A stretch of 64,000 nucleotides of DNA from Bacillus sp. Marseille-Q3570 (GCF_946151055.1 NZ_CAMGYZ010000001.1:372001-436000), one strand, 5' to 3'. Counted from the first letter of the stretch, positions 1 to 9,632 are shown. A program made the numbers and translations. Notes: generated by a model from the sequence alone, not told the origin.

Positions 1-289
1 TCATGACGATGAGATGATCTGTATGATCGATATTGATGAAACTATCCGTCAAGGTCCTTTTCAATTTCTGTAACGGGTTGAACCGCTGATCAGCAGGCAG
101 ACTGTATTTATACCTGCCATCCTGCATCGGAACCTTCACAAGATGCAATTCTTTAATGTCGCGTGACACAGTAGCTTGTGTCACATTAAAGCCTGCATTC
201 TTCAATCTCTCTACAAGTTCATCTTGTGTATCGATATCGAAATTCGTAATGATTTCTCTGATTTTTATATGTCTTTGTCCTTTATTCAT
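1..289 (-). CDS. ahrC: Arginine repressor AhrC/ArgR (partial, C-terminus beyond window)
   Basis: N-terminal winged-helix DNA-binding half of the arginine repressor, which represses arginine synthesis genes and activates catabolic ones when arginine is bound. The protein begins [14 protein letters not shown] and contains the recognition segment [19 protein letters not shown], typical of the family. The ATG at 289 is preceded by a GGAGTGA ribosome site. The gene runs off the left edge, so only about 96 of the usual 149-150 residues are visible and the hexamerisation/arginine-binding domain is missing. In relatives ahrC lies directly after tlyA; here a MurE-like gene and a mobile element separate them. 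Confidence 0.93.
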   Translation of the reverse strand, partial: MNKGQRHIKIREIITNFDIDTQDELVERLKNAGFNVTQATVSRDIKELHLVKVPMQDGRYKYSLPADQRFNPLQKLKRTLTDSFINIDHTDHLIVM

Positions 290-535
290 CTGAATCACTC
301 CACAAATTTATACACACATGTATATGCCTATCATATATGAAGAAGTGAAAATTGTACATCTTTTGTGAATAAACATGAATATTGCTGTATATTGTGTTGT
401 ACCCATAAAGTTCAAATGATATGCTTTCCGTATCTGCATAGAAACAACAAGCCTTAGCACAGGTTGAACCAAGTGTTGGATCGCCCGTGGAAAGGTAGTG
501 AATTTGGAAATCAACATCATTCTTTAACAAAACCT
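290..535. other. Intergenic region upstream of ahrC
   Basis: AT-rich stretch between the ahrC start and the MITE. It must hold the ahrC promoter. A palindrome-like ATATACATGTGTGTAT at about 309-325 could be an arginine-box-like operator, but the match is too weak to call. No convincing gene is present. Confidence 0.4.
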
Positions 536-543
536 TAAATAAA

Positions 544-994
544 GGCTGTATTAGCAAACTTTGTTGATCTTGCACTTAAACTTTCTTCAGTATAAGGGCA
601 ACTAAGGCTCGACCTACAAAAGGCTTGGTCTCGCCAAGTTTTCTTTAAAAGTCGTGGATTTCCGCTCCAGGTTGCTCGCTTTCCGCGGGGCGTACGGTGA
701 GCCCACTCGTCGACTTGCGACCTCAGGAGTCTCCTTTTCAAGGAAGCATCTGTGCTCCTGCGTCTACAAGAAAGTCCTGTCGAAGCGAGCTTCCTCGTCG
801 CATGCCTTGCGAGGAGATCATTCAGGTAGTAGGCACGCTGATCCTACAGGACAAGGAAAGCTTCAGCAGCGTTACATCGCACGAAGGAAATGCGATTTTC
901 ATTTTCGAGGAGTCTCGCATCTTGCTCTCCAATCAACTTGCACAAAGTGAGTTTTTTAAAATGACTCAAAAGCAACAATCTTTTAGAAAGAGCC
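544..994 (+). mobile_element. MITE-like element, copy A (ISL3-type ends), intact with 8-bp target duplication
   Basis: A 451-bp non-coding element beginning GGCTGTATTAGCAAACTTTG and ending with AGCC. Its two ends are imperfect inverted repeats: the left arm reads GGCTnTTTTnnnAAACTTTG, and the reverse complement of the right arm reads GGCTCTTTCTAAAAGATTG. It is flanked by a perfect 8-bp direct repeat TAAATAAA at 536-543 and 995-1002. GG-starting ends plus an 8-bp AT-rich duplication are typical of ISL3-family transposition. Related copies lie at 25409, 51507 and 57013. The interior contains shadow reading frames only and no transposase motif, so it would have to be mobilised in trans. Confidence 0.8.
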
Positions 995-1093
995 TAAATA
1001 AAAAAGGGCGACCAAAATGAGTATTTTTGCTCTACAACATCCAATATCCATTGATGTTGAATCAAACACACATTTTTAGGTCCTCCCCTGTTG

Positions 1094-2548
1094 TCATTTT
1101 AAATCCACTGATTGGTTGATTAAAAACTCAATTGTCTCCAAATCCGATTCAGTTGGTAAGGAATATGTTTGTTGATAAGTTTCATGTCCTTTTCCTGTTA
1201 TCACTACCCAATCACGTGCTCCAGTGACTTCAAGCGCATATTTGATGGCTTCTGTCCTGTCTGGAATGATGATTCCTTTCTTACTCCCAACTGTTTCTCT
1301 CAATTTTTCAAGTGTATTGATCATTTCATCTTCAGACACATCATTCAAATCATCCAGAGTCAATATGAATTGATCGCTGTTTTCAGAAGAGATTTGAAGC
1401 ATATCTGCCCTTTTATCTGTATCCGCACCTCCACGAAAACCAAAAACATGGATGATATTTTCTGCTCCATAGTCTTTAGCCGCCTTTAAACAATGCATGA
1501 TCGCATTTGCTGTATGTGCATAATCGATCACAACGGTAGCATCGTTTTGGTGTTTATAGATATTGAACCTTCCCGGAACTCCTTCAAATGTTGGCAGTGC
1601 AGATAAGATATTTTCCTTTTTGATATTGAATTGTAGAGCTGTTGCATAAGCCATGCTTGCATTATATAGGTTGTGGAGACCAGGCATATTGAAAGCAATC
1701 TCGAAACTTGCACCGTTTTCACATACTTTCAAAGTCGAACTGTTGATTCCTTCGATATGAAGGTCCGCGTTTGTTGACTGTCCTATTGTATACGCTCCTA
1801 TATCGTTTTTACGTAATTCATCCACAAGCTTGCTCCCCCAAGAATCATCAGTATTGATAATTGCGAGGCCATCTTCTTTCATCTTATAGAATAGCTTGGA
1901 TTTCGTTTTGAAATAACGCTCCATCGTACCATGATAATTTAAATGATCGTGAGATAAATTCGTAAAAAGACTATAATCGAATTCGATTCCTTCTAAGCGA
2001 TGTTGAGACAAACCATGGGAAGAAACTTCGAGAATCACAACTTGATCATTACTCTGGTGAAGTAGTTCATTGAGTTTCAATATATTTGGTGTTGTATTAC
2101 ATGTATCGCTTTCTATCCCATTTATGATATTCTTTATTGTTCCGAATAAACTGCAAGAAATTCCATTTGACTCTAACAGATGTTTCAAAAGATAACTTGT
2201 AGTTGTTTTTCCGTTAGTCCCAGTGATTCCGATCACGATCTTATCTTTTGAAGGATCCTGGTAAAACTTTTTAGAAATTGCCCCAAGCGCTTTCCTGCTA
2301 TTCTCCACTTTTATATAAGGGACGGGTAAATCAGTAATAACTTCTTCCCCGATAATGGCTGCTGCCCCTTTTTTAATGGCATCGTGAATAAACGAATGAC
2401 CATCTGTTTGTTCACCTTTGATCGCAACAAATAAAAACCCTTTTTCAACGTTCAGGGAAGTATCGGTTATTTTTGTTATTTGAGTAGAAGGCAGGCTTTC
2501 ATAAAAATCTTCATCAACTATGTCTTGAACTAAATACTGTAAATCCAT
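1094..2548 (-). CDS. MurE-like Mur ligase (UDP-N-acetylmuramyl-peptide synthetase paralogue)
   Basis: A 484-residue Mur ligase with the three-domain MurE layout: an N-terminal UDP-substrate domain (1-105), an ATPase domain with P-loop GITGTNGKTTTS at about 108-118, the carbamylated-lysine region YFKTKSKLF near 215, and a C-terminal ligase domain. MurE adds the third amino acid (meso-DAP or lysine) to UDP-MurNAc-dipeptide. Genuine DAP-type enzymes carry a DNPR-like motif in the C-terminal domain; here the aligned stretch is LDDLNDVSEDE, so the added substrate is unclear. It is not in a cell-division/cell-wall cluster and sits between ahrC and tlyA, so it is probably a second, non-housekeeping copy. 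The ATG at 2548 has a somewhat distant AAGGAG. Confidence 0.82.
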   Translation of the reverse strand: MDLQYLVQDIVDEDFYESLPSTQITKITDTSLNVEKGFLFVAIKGEQTDGHSFIHDAIKKGAAAIIGEEVITDLPVPYIKVENSRKALGAISKKFYQDPSKDKIVIGITGTNGKTTTSYLLKHLLESNGISCSLFGTIKNIINGIESDTCNTTPNILKLNELLHQSNDQVVILEVSSHGLSQHRLEGIEFDYSLFTNLSHDHLNYHGTMERYFKTKSKLFYKMKEDGLAIINTDDSWGSKLVDELRKNDIGAYTIGQSTNADLHIEGINSSTLKVCENGASFEIAFNMPGLHNLYNASMAYATALQFNIKKENILSALPTFEGVPGRFNIYKHQNDATVVIDYAHTANAIMHCLKAAKDYGAENIIHVFGFRGGADTDKRADMLQISSENSDQFILTLDDLNDVSEDEMINTLEKLRETVGSKKGIIIPDRTEAIKYALEVTGARDWVVITGKGHETYQQTYSLPTESDLETIEFLINQSVDLK

Positions 2549-2960
2549 CAGGCTTTTTGCTCCTTAACAACTTTTGGCTTTGTATACCCTTTGGGTTCTT
2601 CTTCAAACGAAAAGTGCAAATAAAAACTTTCACATATACTCTGGTAAATAGTTTTTCCATATGTAGAATAAAAACCCCTAAAATAAACATTCGCAAGCAG
2701 GCTTTATTTTGAGGCTTTCAACTAGTTAACATATTGATTTCTACGAAATTCACTCCCTTTCCGCGGCCAAACGAAAACCAGGTGACTGGTCGCTGAGCTA
2801 GACATCTCTCCAAGCATTTACCTATTTCTACAAGCCTCCTCACTTGCACAGGACATGGTGGCTTTTAGTCGAAGACCCTTTTAAAGTTTACGGGGTTTCG
2901 CCTGACTTGTCGTTCCCGCAAGAGTGTCGCAAATTTCCCATAAAATCAACAAAGTCCTTT
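2549..2960. repeat. Intergenic region with a degenerate Bacillaceae-type repeat
   Basis: No gene is supported here. About 2725-2960 holds CTTTCCGCGG, ATGGTGGCTTTTAGTCGAAG, ACGGGGTTTCGCCTGACT and CCCGCAAGAGTGTCGCAAAT. The same word order recurs, more decayed, at 19680-19790. It resembles the GC-rich palindromic repeats scattered through Bacillaceae genomes. Confidence 0.5.
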
Positions 2961-2977
2961 AATATACCAATAAATAA

Positions 2978-3028
2978 AAAAAGAGCTGAACCCACATCAA
3001 ATTTCATTAATGTTTGTCAGCTCTTTTA
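2978..3028 (-). terminator. Rho-independent terminator after tlyA
   Basis: Read on the minus strand, AAGAGCTGA pairs with TCAGCTCTT across a loop of about 30 nt and is followed by a run of seven T. It starts just after the tlyA stop codon and would end the folD/xse/ispA/dxs/tlyA transcript. Confidence 0.75.
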
Positions 3029-3030
3029 CT

Positions 3031-3852
3031 TTAAACTGCTTTTGAATCATGTGCTTCTTCAACGACTCTTTCCGTATTACCTGCCCATTTAATGACAGGT
3101 GGCTCATCATGTGCAGGTTTCTCCAGGTGCAGTAAGAATTCGATGTTCCCTTCCCCGCCACGTATTGGAGAAAATGTGCAATCGAGGACATGGTATCCGA
3201 TTTCTTGACTGAACTTGATCATCCGATCAATTACGGCTTGATGTATTTTTCGATCCCGTACGATCCCTTTTTTGCCCACTTCTTCACGCCCCGCTTCGAA
3301 CTGAGGTTTGACAAGCGCGACCACCTGCCCACGATAGACGAGAATTTCTTTCAATACAGGAAGGATAAGTTTTAAGGATATGAATGAAACATCAATCGTA
3401 GCGACATGTGGAAGACCATTATCGAAATCCTCAGGTTTTGAGTACCTGAAATTAGTCCGCTCCATCACCCTGACGCGTTTATCATTCCTAAGCTTCCACG
3501 CTAATTGATTGTATCCGACATCAACTGCATAGACAAACTCTGCACCATTCTGTAGAGCACAGTCTGTAAATCCTCCTGTTGAAGATCCGATATCGATCAT
3601 GATTTTATCCTTCATATCAAAATGAAAGGATTGCAATGCTTTTTCCAATTTCAATCCGCCACGGCTTACATAAGGAATTGGATTCCCTTTCAGTTCGATC
3701 GGGATGGATGTATCTACCTTTTGGCCCGGCTTGTCCATTCGTTCTTGTTCGGAATACACAAGTCCAGCCATGATTGCTCTTTTGGCTTTTTCTCTCGTCT
3801 CAATCAATCCCCGATCGACGAGAATGACATCAAGCCGCTCTTTCTTTTTCAT
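3031..3852 (-). CDS. tlyA: TlyA-family rRNA 2'-O-methyltransferase (YqxC)
   Basis: About 273 residues: an N-terminal S4 RNA-binding domain (KKERLDVILVDRGLIETREKAK) followed by a Rossmann FtsJ-like methyltransferase domain with the SAM motif DIGSSTGGFTDCAL near residue 90 and a CSFSPIRGG-like segment (here CTFSPIRGGEGN) near 235. TlyA proteins 2'-O-methylate cytidines in 16S and 23S rRNA. It is the distal gene of the dxs operon. The start is either the ATG at 3852 or a TTG two codons upstream (3858) that overlaps the dxs stop codon. Confidence 0.9.
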   Translation of the reverse strand: MKKKERLDVILVDRGLIETREKAKRAIMAGLVYSEQERMDKPGQKVDTSIPIELKGNPIPYVSRGGLKLEKALQSFHFDMKDKIMIDIGSSTGGFTDCALQNGAEFVYAVDVGYNQLAWKLRNDKRVRVMERTNFRYSKPEDFDNGLPHVATIDVSFISLKLILPVLKEILVYRGQVVALVKPQFEAGREEVGKKGIVRDRKIHQAVIDRMIKFSQEIGYHVLDCTFSPIRGGEGNIEFLLHLEKPAHDEPPVIKWAGNTERVVEEAHDSKAV

Positions 3853-3854
3853 AC

Positions 3855-5747
3855 TCAATAAGCCCTTTGCTGTTTCTTAGGAATCATTTGCGTTACACGC
3901 TCTATGACGCCTTCTGGTGTCAATTCGATTTCTTCTAGTAATTCGGAGACACTGCCATGTTCGATGAATCGATCCGGAATCCCCATCCGGTCGATTACTG
4001 CATCATGTATACCAAGGTCATGAATGAATTCTAGAACTGCGCTTCCGAAACCGCCTTGAAGAATGCCTTCTTCCATCGTCAGTATAGGAATACGCTTTGT
4101 CACAAGTTCGGTAATCATTCCATTATCCAGCGGTTTGATGGATCTAGCATTGATGACGATTGCAGAGATACCTTGTGTTTTAAGCTTTTCAGCTGCCTTC
4201 ATAGCAACAGGTATCATAGTACCCACTGCTAGGATCGCAATATCTTTACCTTCCTTCATGACTTCCCACGTTCCGATTTCAATCTTTTTCAATTCTTCAT
4301 CCATAGGTACACCAAGTCCTGTCCCTCTCGGAAAACGTACTGCAATTGGTCCTTCATCATATTCTGTAGCCGTATACACCATATGTTGTAATTCATTTTC
4401 ATCTTTTGGATTAAGAACGACCATATTTGGTAAATGGCGTAAGAACGAGATATCAAAAACCCCTTGATGCGTTTCGCCATCTGACCCTACTAAGCCCGAA
4501 CGGTCGACTGTAAAAACGACGTTCAGATTTTGTCTGCAAACATCGTGTACAAGTTGATCATATGCACGCTGCAAGAAAGTCGAATAAATGGAAAGAACCG
4601 GTTTCATCCCTTGCGTCGCCAGTCCACCCGCCATGGTTGTGGCGTGTTGTTCAGCAATACCAACATCATAAAGACGATCAGGAAATTCCTCTCCGAACGC
4701 TTCCAGTTTAGAGCCTACTGTCATTGCAGGTGTCAATACCACGAGTCTTTCATCTTTTCGAGCAATGGTTCTGAGTGTTTCAGATACGACCTTGCTGTAC
4801 CCAGGTCCTGCTACAGTAGGTTTGATGAAGTCTCCAGATTCAATCTTATATGGCCCCGGACCATGCCATGTGCCAATCGCATCCGTTTCTGCAGGTTTAT
4901 ATCCTTTACCTTTTTGAGTTAAGACATGGACAAGTACAGGTCCTTTCGTCTTTTTCGCATATTTGATATTTTCAGTCAGATCATCAAGATTATGACCATC
5001 AACTGGCCCCAAGTACGTAAATCCGAGTTCTTCAAAGAAAATACCTGATACGAGCATGTATTTGAGACAATCTTTCAATCGTTCTGCAGTCGAAGCAAGT
5101 CGCCCTCCTGCTGGAACCTTTTTGATCAATGATTCAAACTCTTCTTTAACCCGTTTATATTTTCCAGCAGTCCTCAATCTTCCTAAAACGTTATGCAGTG
5201 CACCTACGTTTGGAGCAATGGACATTTCGTTATCATTTAAAATGACAATCAGATCTTTTTGTTCGTGACCGATATGGTTTAAAGCCTCTAAAGCCATACC
5301 ACCAGTAAGGGCACCGTCACCGATAACAGCGATGATATCTTCATCAGTCCCTTTCAGGTCACGGGCAGTAGCCATTCCCATTGCAGCAGAAAGTGAAGTG
5401 GAACTATGTCCTGTTTCCCAGACATCATGGTCACTTTCTGAACGTTTCGGAAAACCGCACAACCCTTTATATTTCTTAAGCGTATCGAATTGTCCAGCTC
5501 GTCCGGTCAATATCTTATGGACATACGCTTGATGTCCTACATCCCAGATGAATTTATCTTTTGGGCTTTCAAACAATTTATGAAGGATTAAAGTTAATTC
5601 AACTACTCCTAGATTCGGACCTAGGTGCCCGCCAGTTTTAGAAATCTTTTCAATTAAAAAAGTGCGGATGGTCGATGCCAACTCTTCTAGCTGTTCCCCA
5701 TCCAGTTTCTTTAAAAATTTAGGATCTTTGATTGATTCCAAATTCAT
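3855..5747 (-). CDS. dxs: 1-deoxy-D-xylulose-5-phosphate synthase
   Basis: The 630-residue thiamine-diphosphate enzyme condenses pyruvate with glyceraldehyde-3-phosphate, the entry step of the MEP isoprenoid pathway. Visible are [13 protein letters not shown] near residue 75, the ThDP motif [18 protein letters not shown] near 150, the pyrimidine-domain [12 protein letters not shown] near 370 and a C-terminal transketolase domain. Length is as expected for Bacillus. It begins 9 nt after oapA, with its ribosome site inside the oapA end, and overlaps the tlyA region at its own stop. Clustering with ispA places two isoprenoid genes in one operon. Confidence 0.97.
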   Translation of the reverse strand: MNLESIKDPKFLKKLDGEQLEELASTIRTFLIEKISKTGGHLGPNLGVVELTLILHKLFESPKDKFIWDVGHQAYVHKILTGRAGQFDTLKKYKGLCGFPKRSESDHDVWETGHSSTSLSAAMGMATARDLKGTDEDIIAVIGDGALTGGMALEALNHIGHEQKDLIVILNDNEMSIAPNVGALHNVLGRLRTAGKYKRVKEEFESLIKKVPAGGRLASTAERLKDCLKYMLVSGIFFEELGFTYLGPVDGHNLDDLTENIKYAKKTKGPVLVHVLTQKGKGYKPAETDAIGTWHGPGPYKIESGDFIKPTVAGPGYSKVVSETLRTIARKDERLVVLTPAMTVGSKLEAFGEEFPDRLYDVGIAEQHATTMAGGLATQGMKPVLSIYSTFLQRAYDQLVHDVCRQNLNVVFTVDRSGLVGSDGETHQGVFDISFLRHLPNMVVLNPKDENELQHMVYTATEYDEGPIAVRFPRGTGLGVPMDEELKKIEIGTWEVMKEGKDIAILAVGTMIPVAMKAAEKLKTQGISAIVINARSIKPLDNGMITELVTKRIPILTMEEGILQGGFGSAVLEFIHDLGIHDAVIDRMGIPDRFIEHGSVSELLEEIELTPEGVIERVTQMIPKKQQRAY

Positions 5748-5756
5748 GGAACATCC

Positions 5757-6371
5757 TCACTTTCCTTTTGTATTGCGTTTAAGTTTATTTCCGGCGGGCT
5801 GAGAGACCAATTGCTTTAACTTTAATCTTTCCTCAAAGAAATAGATTACTCGTCCTACCTGAAAAATAATGGAAGTGGAGAAATGGATGGCAAATGATTT
5901 GCCGAATGCTTTTCCACCTACAGTAAGTGCTGCAACCACACTTGTAAAAACGATTGATACAATATATTGAAATCCAGTCGCATCATCCCCGCCGAAGGCT
6001 TGAGTCAATTGTACGATGACTACTGCTGATGCGGTACCGCTTATTATACCAGAAATATCTCCAATTACATCATTACAAAAACTTGCTACACGATCAGCAT
6101 TCCTGCAAATTGAAATCGCTTGCCGGGCACCCTTTACTTTCTCAGATGCCATCGCATGGAATGGAACTTCATCTGATGCTGTAGCAGCCACTCCTATAAT
6201 ATCAAATATTACGCCCATTAGCACAATAAGAAATACGATGATCATTCCAATTGCCCAATTGACACCTTCTAAGGAAAAGGTTGAAACGACTGAAAAAATA
6301 GCCGCTAACACTAGCGTGATAACGGCGATTCCAGTACTCCATTTTAGGGATTTATTGAATACTTTATTCAT
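5757..6371 (-). CDS. oapA: OLE-associated membrane protein OapA
   Basis: The 204-residue protein has four hydrophobic segments (about residues 13-32, 38-62, 118-142 and 148-170) and a basic C-terminus (RLKLKQLVSQPAGNKLKRNTKGK). This length, topology and position between OLE RNA and dxs match BH2780 of B. halodurans, known as OapA, the membrane protein that binds OLE RNA and brings the complex to the membrane. The ATG at 6371 follows AAAGGAG at good spacing. The family has been linked to tolerance of alcohol, cold and magnesium stress. Assignment rests on context and topology; adjacency to the RNA makes it secure. Confidence 0.92.
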   Translation of the reverse strand: MNKVFNKSLKWSTGIAVITLVLAAIFSVVSTFSLEGVNWAIGMIIVFLIVLMGVIFDIIGVAATASDEVPFHAMASEKVKGARQAISICRNADRVASFCNDVIGDISGIISGTASAVVIVQLTQAFGGDDATGFQYIVSIVFTSVVAALTVGGKAFGKSFAIHFSTSIIFQVGRVIYFFEERLKLKQLVSQPAGNKLKRNTKGK

Positions 6372-6491
6372 GTGTACTCCTTTGAAAATCTATCAGTTAT
6401 GTATATTACATCTAATTCATTAGTTATTTTTAAAGACGATGAATCAACAATTTATCCTCTTTTGTCTTTGGAATTTTCATATATGTATTGT

Positions 6492-7101
6492 GGAGTGGTC
6501 ATTCAAAGAGTAAACACTGCGGCTTAGGTCCAGTAGGTTTTCCCAGGGAGGTACCAGTGCGTTGCCACACTGGAGGTTTCCCTTTAATCCTCCCTTGACG
6601 TTGTCACCAATCGCCAGACTAGATTACCACTTAGTCCGCACTATAATCCTCTTTGAATGTCACATGGAACAGTCTAGGAGTTTTCCTCGGCAGTCTTTAC
6701 CATTCCCTAGCCTCTTTCGCAGAGTCGATTTCATATGGTATGGAATCCTTTCCAGCGGCCAACCGGAGATTCTTCCTCATCCATAATCCCCTCAGACTCC
6801 ACTCAAGGCAGGCTACGCTGCTCACCAGTAGTTTCTAGCGACCGAAAAAACCAGTGGAAACAGGTTTATAACCCCAGTTCGCAATAAGGTATTAGCACGC
6901 AAATCGCAAAGTTGAGGTCCTCCGCGGCAGAAGGGTCAACGCCCACATGCCATTGTGGATCGCCCTTCTGCCTTAACTCCCAGTGTAGACCCAAAGCTGG
7001 GCGCTTCGAGCCTATACAAGGAACTTCATCGATGTGCCCTTTGGCGGATTTTTAGGCCCGCCCTCAGAAATGGGAGACTGACTAGAATACTGCACCACTC
7101 C
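6492..7101 (-). ncRNA. ole: OLE RNA (ornate, large, extremophilic RNA)
   Basis: A 610-nt structured RNA in the 776-nt gap between ispA and oapA, the exact locus known for OLE in B. halodurans and relatives. On the minus strand the 5' end GGAGTGGT (7101-7094) pairs with the 3' end ACCACTCC (6499-6492), closing the molecule. Internal helices are visible, for example GGCAGAAGGGCGATCC with GGTTGACCCTTCTGCC-type partners near 6925-6975, and CAGTGTGG/CCACACTG-like pairing near 6550-6580. Conserved-looking single-stranded blocks such as GGCGATTGGTGACAACGTC remain. It forms a membrane-associated RNP with OapA and other OLE proteins; its biochemical activity is unresolved. Short reading frames across it are not genes. 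Confidence 0.93.
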
Positions 7102-7108
7102 TCATGTA

Positions 7109-7142
7109 ATTATAATATACCACAGAAATGTTTATGCCTCAA
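7109..7142 (-). promoter_or_regulatory. Probable sigma-A promoter for OLE RNA
   Basis: On the minus strand TTGAGG (7142-7137) lies 17 nt upstream of TATATT (7119-7114), and an overlapping TATAAT lies at 7114-7109. Initiation would fall at about 7107-7102, just ahead of the OLE 5' stem. The promoter abuts the ispA stop codon, so OLE could be made both from here and by processing of the operon transcript. Confidence 0.5.
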
Positions 7143-7147
7143 CGATT

Positions 7148-8035
7148 CTAGTGGTCTCTGCTGATCATATAGTCCGTAAAATGCTCTAACCATTCATGGT
7201 TGATACCCGCTCTGTGTAGGTTCTGCTTTGCGCTGTCCACTTCCTTTAACAACTGGTCTTTAGCACCAGAAATTGTCAATAAATGCGGGTATGTACTTTT
7301 GTTATTTTGAACGTCGCTGCCGATAGGCTTGCCGATCTTTGATTCATCGCCTTCAACATCTAAAATGTCATCCTGGATTTGAAATGCGAGGCCTAGATGG
7401 TGAGCAAATTGAATAAGATGATCCAATTGTTGCTTCGTTCCCCCTGCAATACGTGCACCTGCATATATCGAATACCCAAGAAGTGCACCTGTCTTCTTAT
7501 GGTGAATCTGTTCCAATTCACCAAGAGAGAGGGACTTTCCTTCACCTTCTAAGTCGGCAGCCTGTCCGTTAACCATCCCTTCAGGACCAGCAGCCTTTGA
7601 AAGATTTGTGATCAAATCGATTTTCAAGTCATTATCCAAATGTTGTGAACCGGAAATAACTTCAAAAGCGTAGGTAAGCAATGCATCACCAGCTAGAATC
7701 GCCATAGCTTCTCCATATATTTTATGATTAGTGAGATTGCCTCTTCTAAAATCGTCATCGTCCATCGCTGGTAAATCATCATGGATCAGTGAATACGTAT
7801 GGATCATTTCAACAGCACATGCGGCATCAATTCCAACCTGACTATCCTGTTCGAATGCTTCAATCGTCATAAGCAATAACGTGGGACGAAGCCTTTTCCC
7901 CCCTGCTAAAATCGAATAAAGCATAGCTTCTTTCAGCCCACCATGTCCTTGGATACGATCCACTTTAGCTGGCAATGCTTCATCTATCATATTTTTCTTA
8001 TTTTGAAGGAGTTGTAAAAATGTGTCCTTGTCCAA
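7148..8035 (-). CDS. ispA: Farnesyl diphosphate synthase / polyprenyl synthetase IspA
   Basis: The 295-residue class I trans-prenyltransferase builds farnesyl diphosphate from IPP and DMAPP. The first aspartate-rich motif is HDDLPAMDDDDFRRG near residue 92, and the second is FQIQDDILDVEGD near 228. LAGGKRLRPTLLL contains the basic substrate-binding residues. The start appears to be TTG at 8035, 2 nt after the xseB stop, with AGGAGG ten bases upstream. It is the gene before OLE RNA and belongs to the xseA-xseB-ispA unit. Confidence 0.94.
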   Translation of the reverse strand: MDKDTFLQLLQNKKNMIDEALPAKVDRIQGHGGLKEAMLYSILAGGKRLRPTLLLMTIEAFEQDSQVGIDAACAVEMIHTYSLIHDDLPAMDDDDFRRGNLTNHKIYGEAMAILAGDALLTYAFEVISGSQHLDNDLKIDLITNLSKAAGPEGMVNGQAADLEGEGKSLSLGELEQIHHKKTGALLGYSIYAGARIAGGTKQQLDHLIQFAHHLGLAFQIQDDILDVEGDESKIGKPIGSDVQNNKSTYPHLLTISGAKDQLLKEVDSAKQNLHRAGINHEWLEHFTDYMISRDH

Positions 8036-8037
8036 CC

Positions 8038-8283
8038 TCAGTCTTCCTCCTGTATCGTGAATGGTTCTGTTTCACCATTTTCTTTCAATAACTCATCCAT
8101 TTGCTTTTCTACATGCTGTAATTTATCATGGCAAAGCTTAGAGAGCTTCATTCCTTCTTGAAACAAGCGGATCGACTTTTCAAGAGGGACATCCCCTTCT
8201 TCTAACTTTCCGACGATTTCTTCAAGCTCCTGCATTGCTTCTTCAAAGCTTTGTTCAATATTTTGTTCTTTTTCTTCCATCAT
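8038..8283 (-). CDS. xseB: Exodeoxyribonuclease VII small subunit
   Basis: An 81-residue acidic, helical protein ([38 protein letters not shown] region) typical of XseB. Several small subunits coat the coiled coil of XseA to make ExoVII, which degrades single-stranded DNA to oligonucleotides. The start ATG overlaps the xseA stop by 4 nt (ATGA), a sign of translational coupling. Confidence 0.95.
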   Translation of the reverse strand: MMEEKEQNIEQSFEEAMQELEEIVGKLEEGDVPLEKSIRLFQEGMKLSKLCHDKLQHVEKQMDELLKENGETEPFTIQEED

Positions 8284-9632
8284 TTCTCACTCTCCTCAAG
8301 TCCCCAAACTTGGCAATCCAGCTTTCCGTCTTTCAACCTTACAGAAACCTGATCACCTGGTTGTACTTGTTTTACACTTTTGATGAGATTGTCGCTTTTC
8401 TGGTCATACGCCAGGCTATAACCACGCTCCATGATACTTAACGGGCTAAGAGCATTCAATTTTCCGACTTTGTTTTGAAAAACAGCATTTTTCTGCTCAA
8501 TCTGGTTGCTCATTTCCTTTTTCAACATTCTGACCAGAACTTGATGTTTCTCTTTTGATTGCCTGAAAAGTTTATCAGGATGGTTGCGATCCAATCGGCT
8601 TCTAAGTTGACTGACTTCCTCCGCTTTTCGCTCAAACGTTCTTGAACGTGATTTTTGCAATCGATCCATTATCCGATCCAAATCCTGTTCTTTTTGTTTT
8701 ACTAGCTGCATTGGGTATTTGAAAGCGTAGGATTTTTGATGTCTGTCCAATTCATTACGTAAACGTTTCACATGCTCCGTAATAGCTCTAGTAAGTCTGA
8801 GCTGACGTTGGGTGACTCTCTCCTGTAATTCATCAATATGAGGTACAGCAAGCTCAGCAGCTGCTGTTGGAGTCGCCGCACGGATATCCGCCACAAAATC
8901 TGCAATCGTGTAATCTGTTTCATGTCCGACTGCAGAGATGATCGGGATGATTGAATTGAAGATGCTGCGTGCGACCATTTCTTCATTGAAAGCCCACAAC
9001 TCTTCAATCGAACCACCGCCACGACCGACGATCAAAACATCCCACTGTGCCTGTTCATTTGCAAAGTCAATTGCTCTGGAAATACTAGGAGCAGCATTGG
9101 GACCTTGCACGAGGACAGGAATCACAGTCACTTTCGCAATCGGAAAACGCCGTTTGATTGTGGTCAATACATCTCTTATCGCAGCACCTGTCGGCGATGT
9201 AATTACTCCTATACGCCTAGGGGTTGCGGGAATTTGCCTTTTCCGTTCAGGAGCAAAAAGACCCTCTTGATCGAGCTTTTTCTTTAATTCTTCAAATGCA
9301 AGAAACAAGTTCCCGATTCCATCAGGCTGCATCTCTTTTACATAAAGCTGATATTGCCCATGTGGTTCATAAACGGAAACTTCACCACGAATCAGAACCT
9401 TCATTCCTTCTTCCGGACGAAATTTCAAAAAACGGTTGTTCCCGGCAAACATGACTGAGTTAATCCTACTGTTTTGATCCTTTACTGTAAAATACATATG
9501 GCCCCGACTATGGTGTTTCACATTCGAAAGCTCACCGCGAAGCCATATGTCTTGTAATTTCCCGTCCATATCAAATTTTCGTTTTATATAGCGGGTAAGT
9601 TCGGTAATACTAATATAGGGATCTCGTTGCAT
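8280..9632 (-). CDS. xseA: Exodeoxyribonuclease VII large subunit
   Basis: About 450 residues: an N-terminal OB-fold ([22 protein letters not shown]), then the catalytic domain with [27 protein letters not shown] and [17 protein letters not shown], then a long charged coiled coil. ATG at 9632 is chosen because AGAAGGTG sits at proper spacing and its first base overlaps the folD stop (TGATG). A GTG at 9662 lacks a ribosome site and would add ten atypical residues. Confidence 0.95.
   Translation of the reverse strand: MQRDPYISITELTRYIKRKFDMDGKLQDIWLRGELSNVKHHSRGHMYFTVKDQNSRINSVMFAGNNRFLKFRPEEGMKVLIRGEVSVYEPHGQYQLYVKEMQPDGIGNLFLAFEELKKKLDQEGLFAPERKRQIPATPRRIGVITSPTGAAIRDVLTTIKRRFPIAKVTVIPVLVQGPNAAPSISRAIDFANEQAQWDVLIVGRGGGSIEELWAFNEEMVARSIFNSIIPIISAVGHETDYTIADFVADIRAATPTAAAELAVPHIDELQERVTQRQLRLTRAITEHVKRLRNELDRHQKSYAFKYPMQLVKQKEQDLDRIMDRLQKSRSRTFERKAEEVSQLRSRLDRNHPDKLFRQSKEKHQVLVRMLKKEMSNQIEQKNAVFQNKVGKLNALSPLSIMERGYSLAYDQKSDNLIKSVKQVQPGDQVSVRLKDGKLDCQVWGLEESEK

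Noticed and set aside
309-330. Arginine box upstream of ahrC
   Set aside because: Only a loose palindrome; too few matches to the consensus to call.
654-1020. Open frames of 98 and 107 codons at 654 and 697
   Set aside because: They lie inside MITE copy A; matching frames recur in copy C because the DNA is repeated, but with no ribosome site or protein motif.
6562-7164. Three short open frames (60-74 codons) between ispA and oapA
   Set aside because: They run antisense to OLE RNA and have no ribosome sites; the sequence is conserved as RNA.
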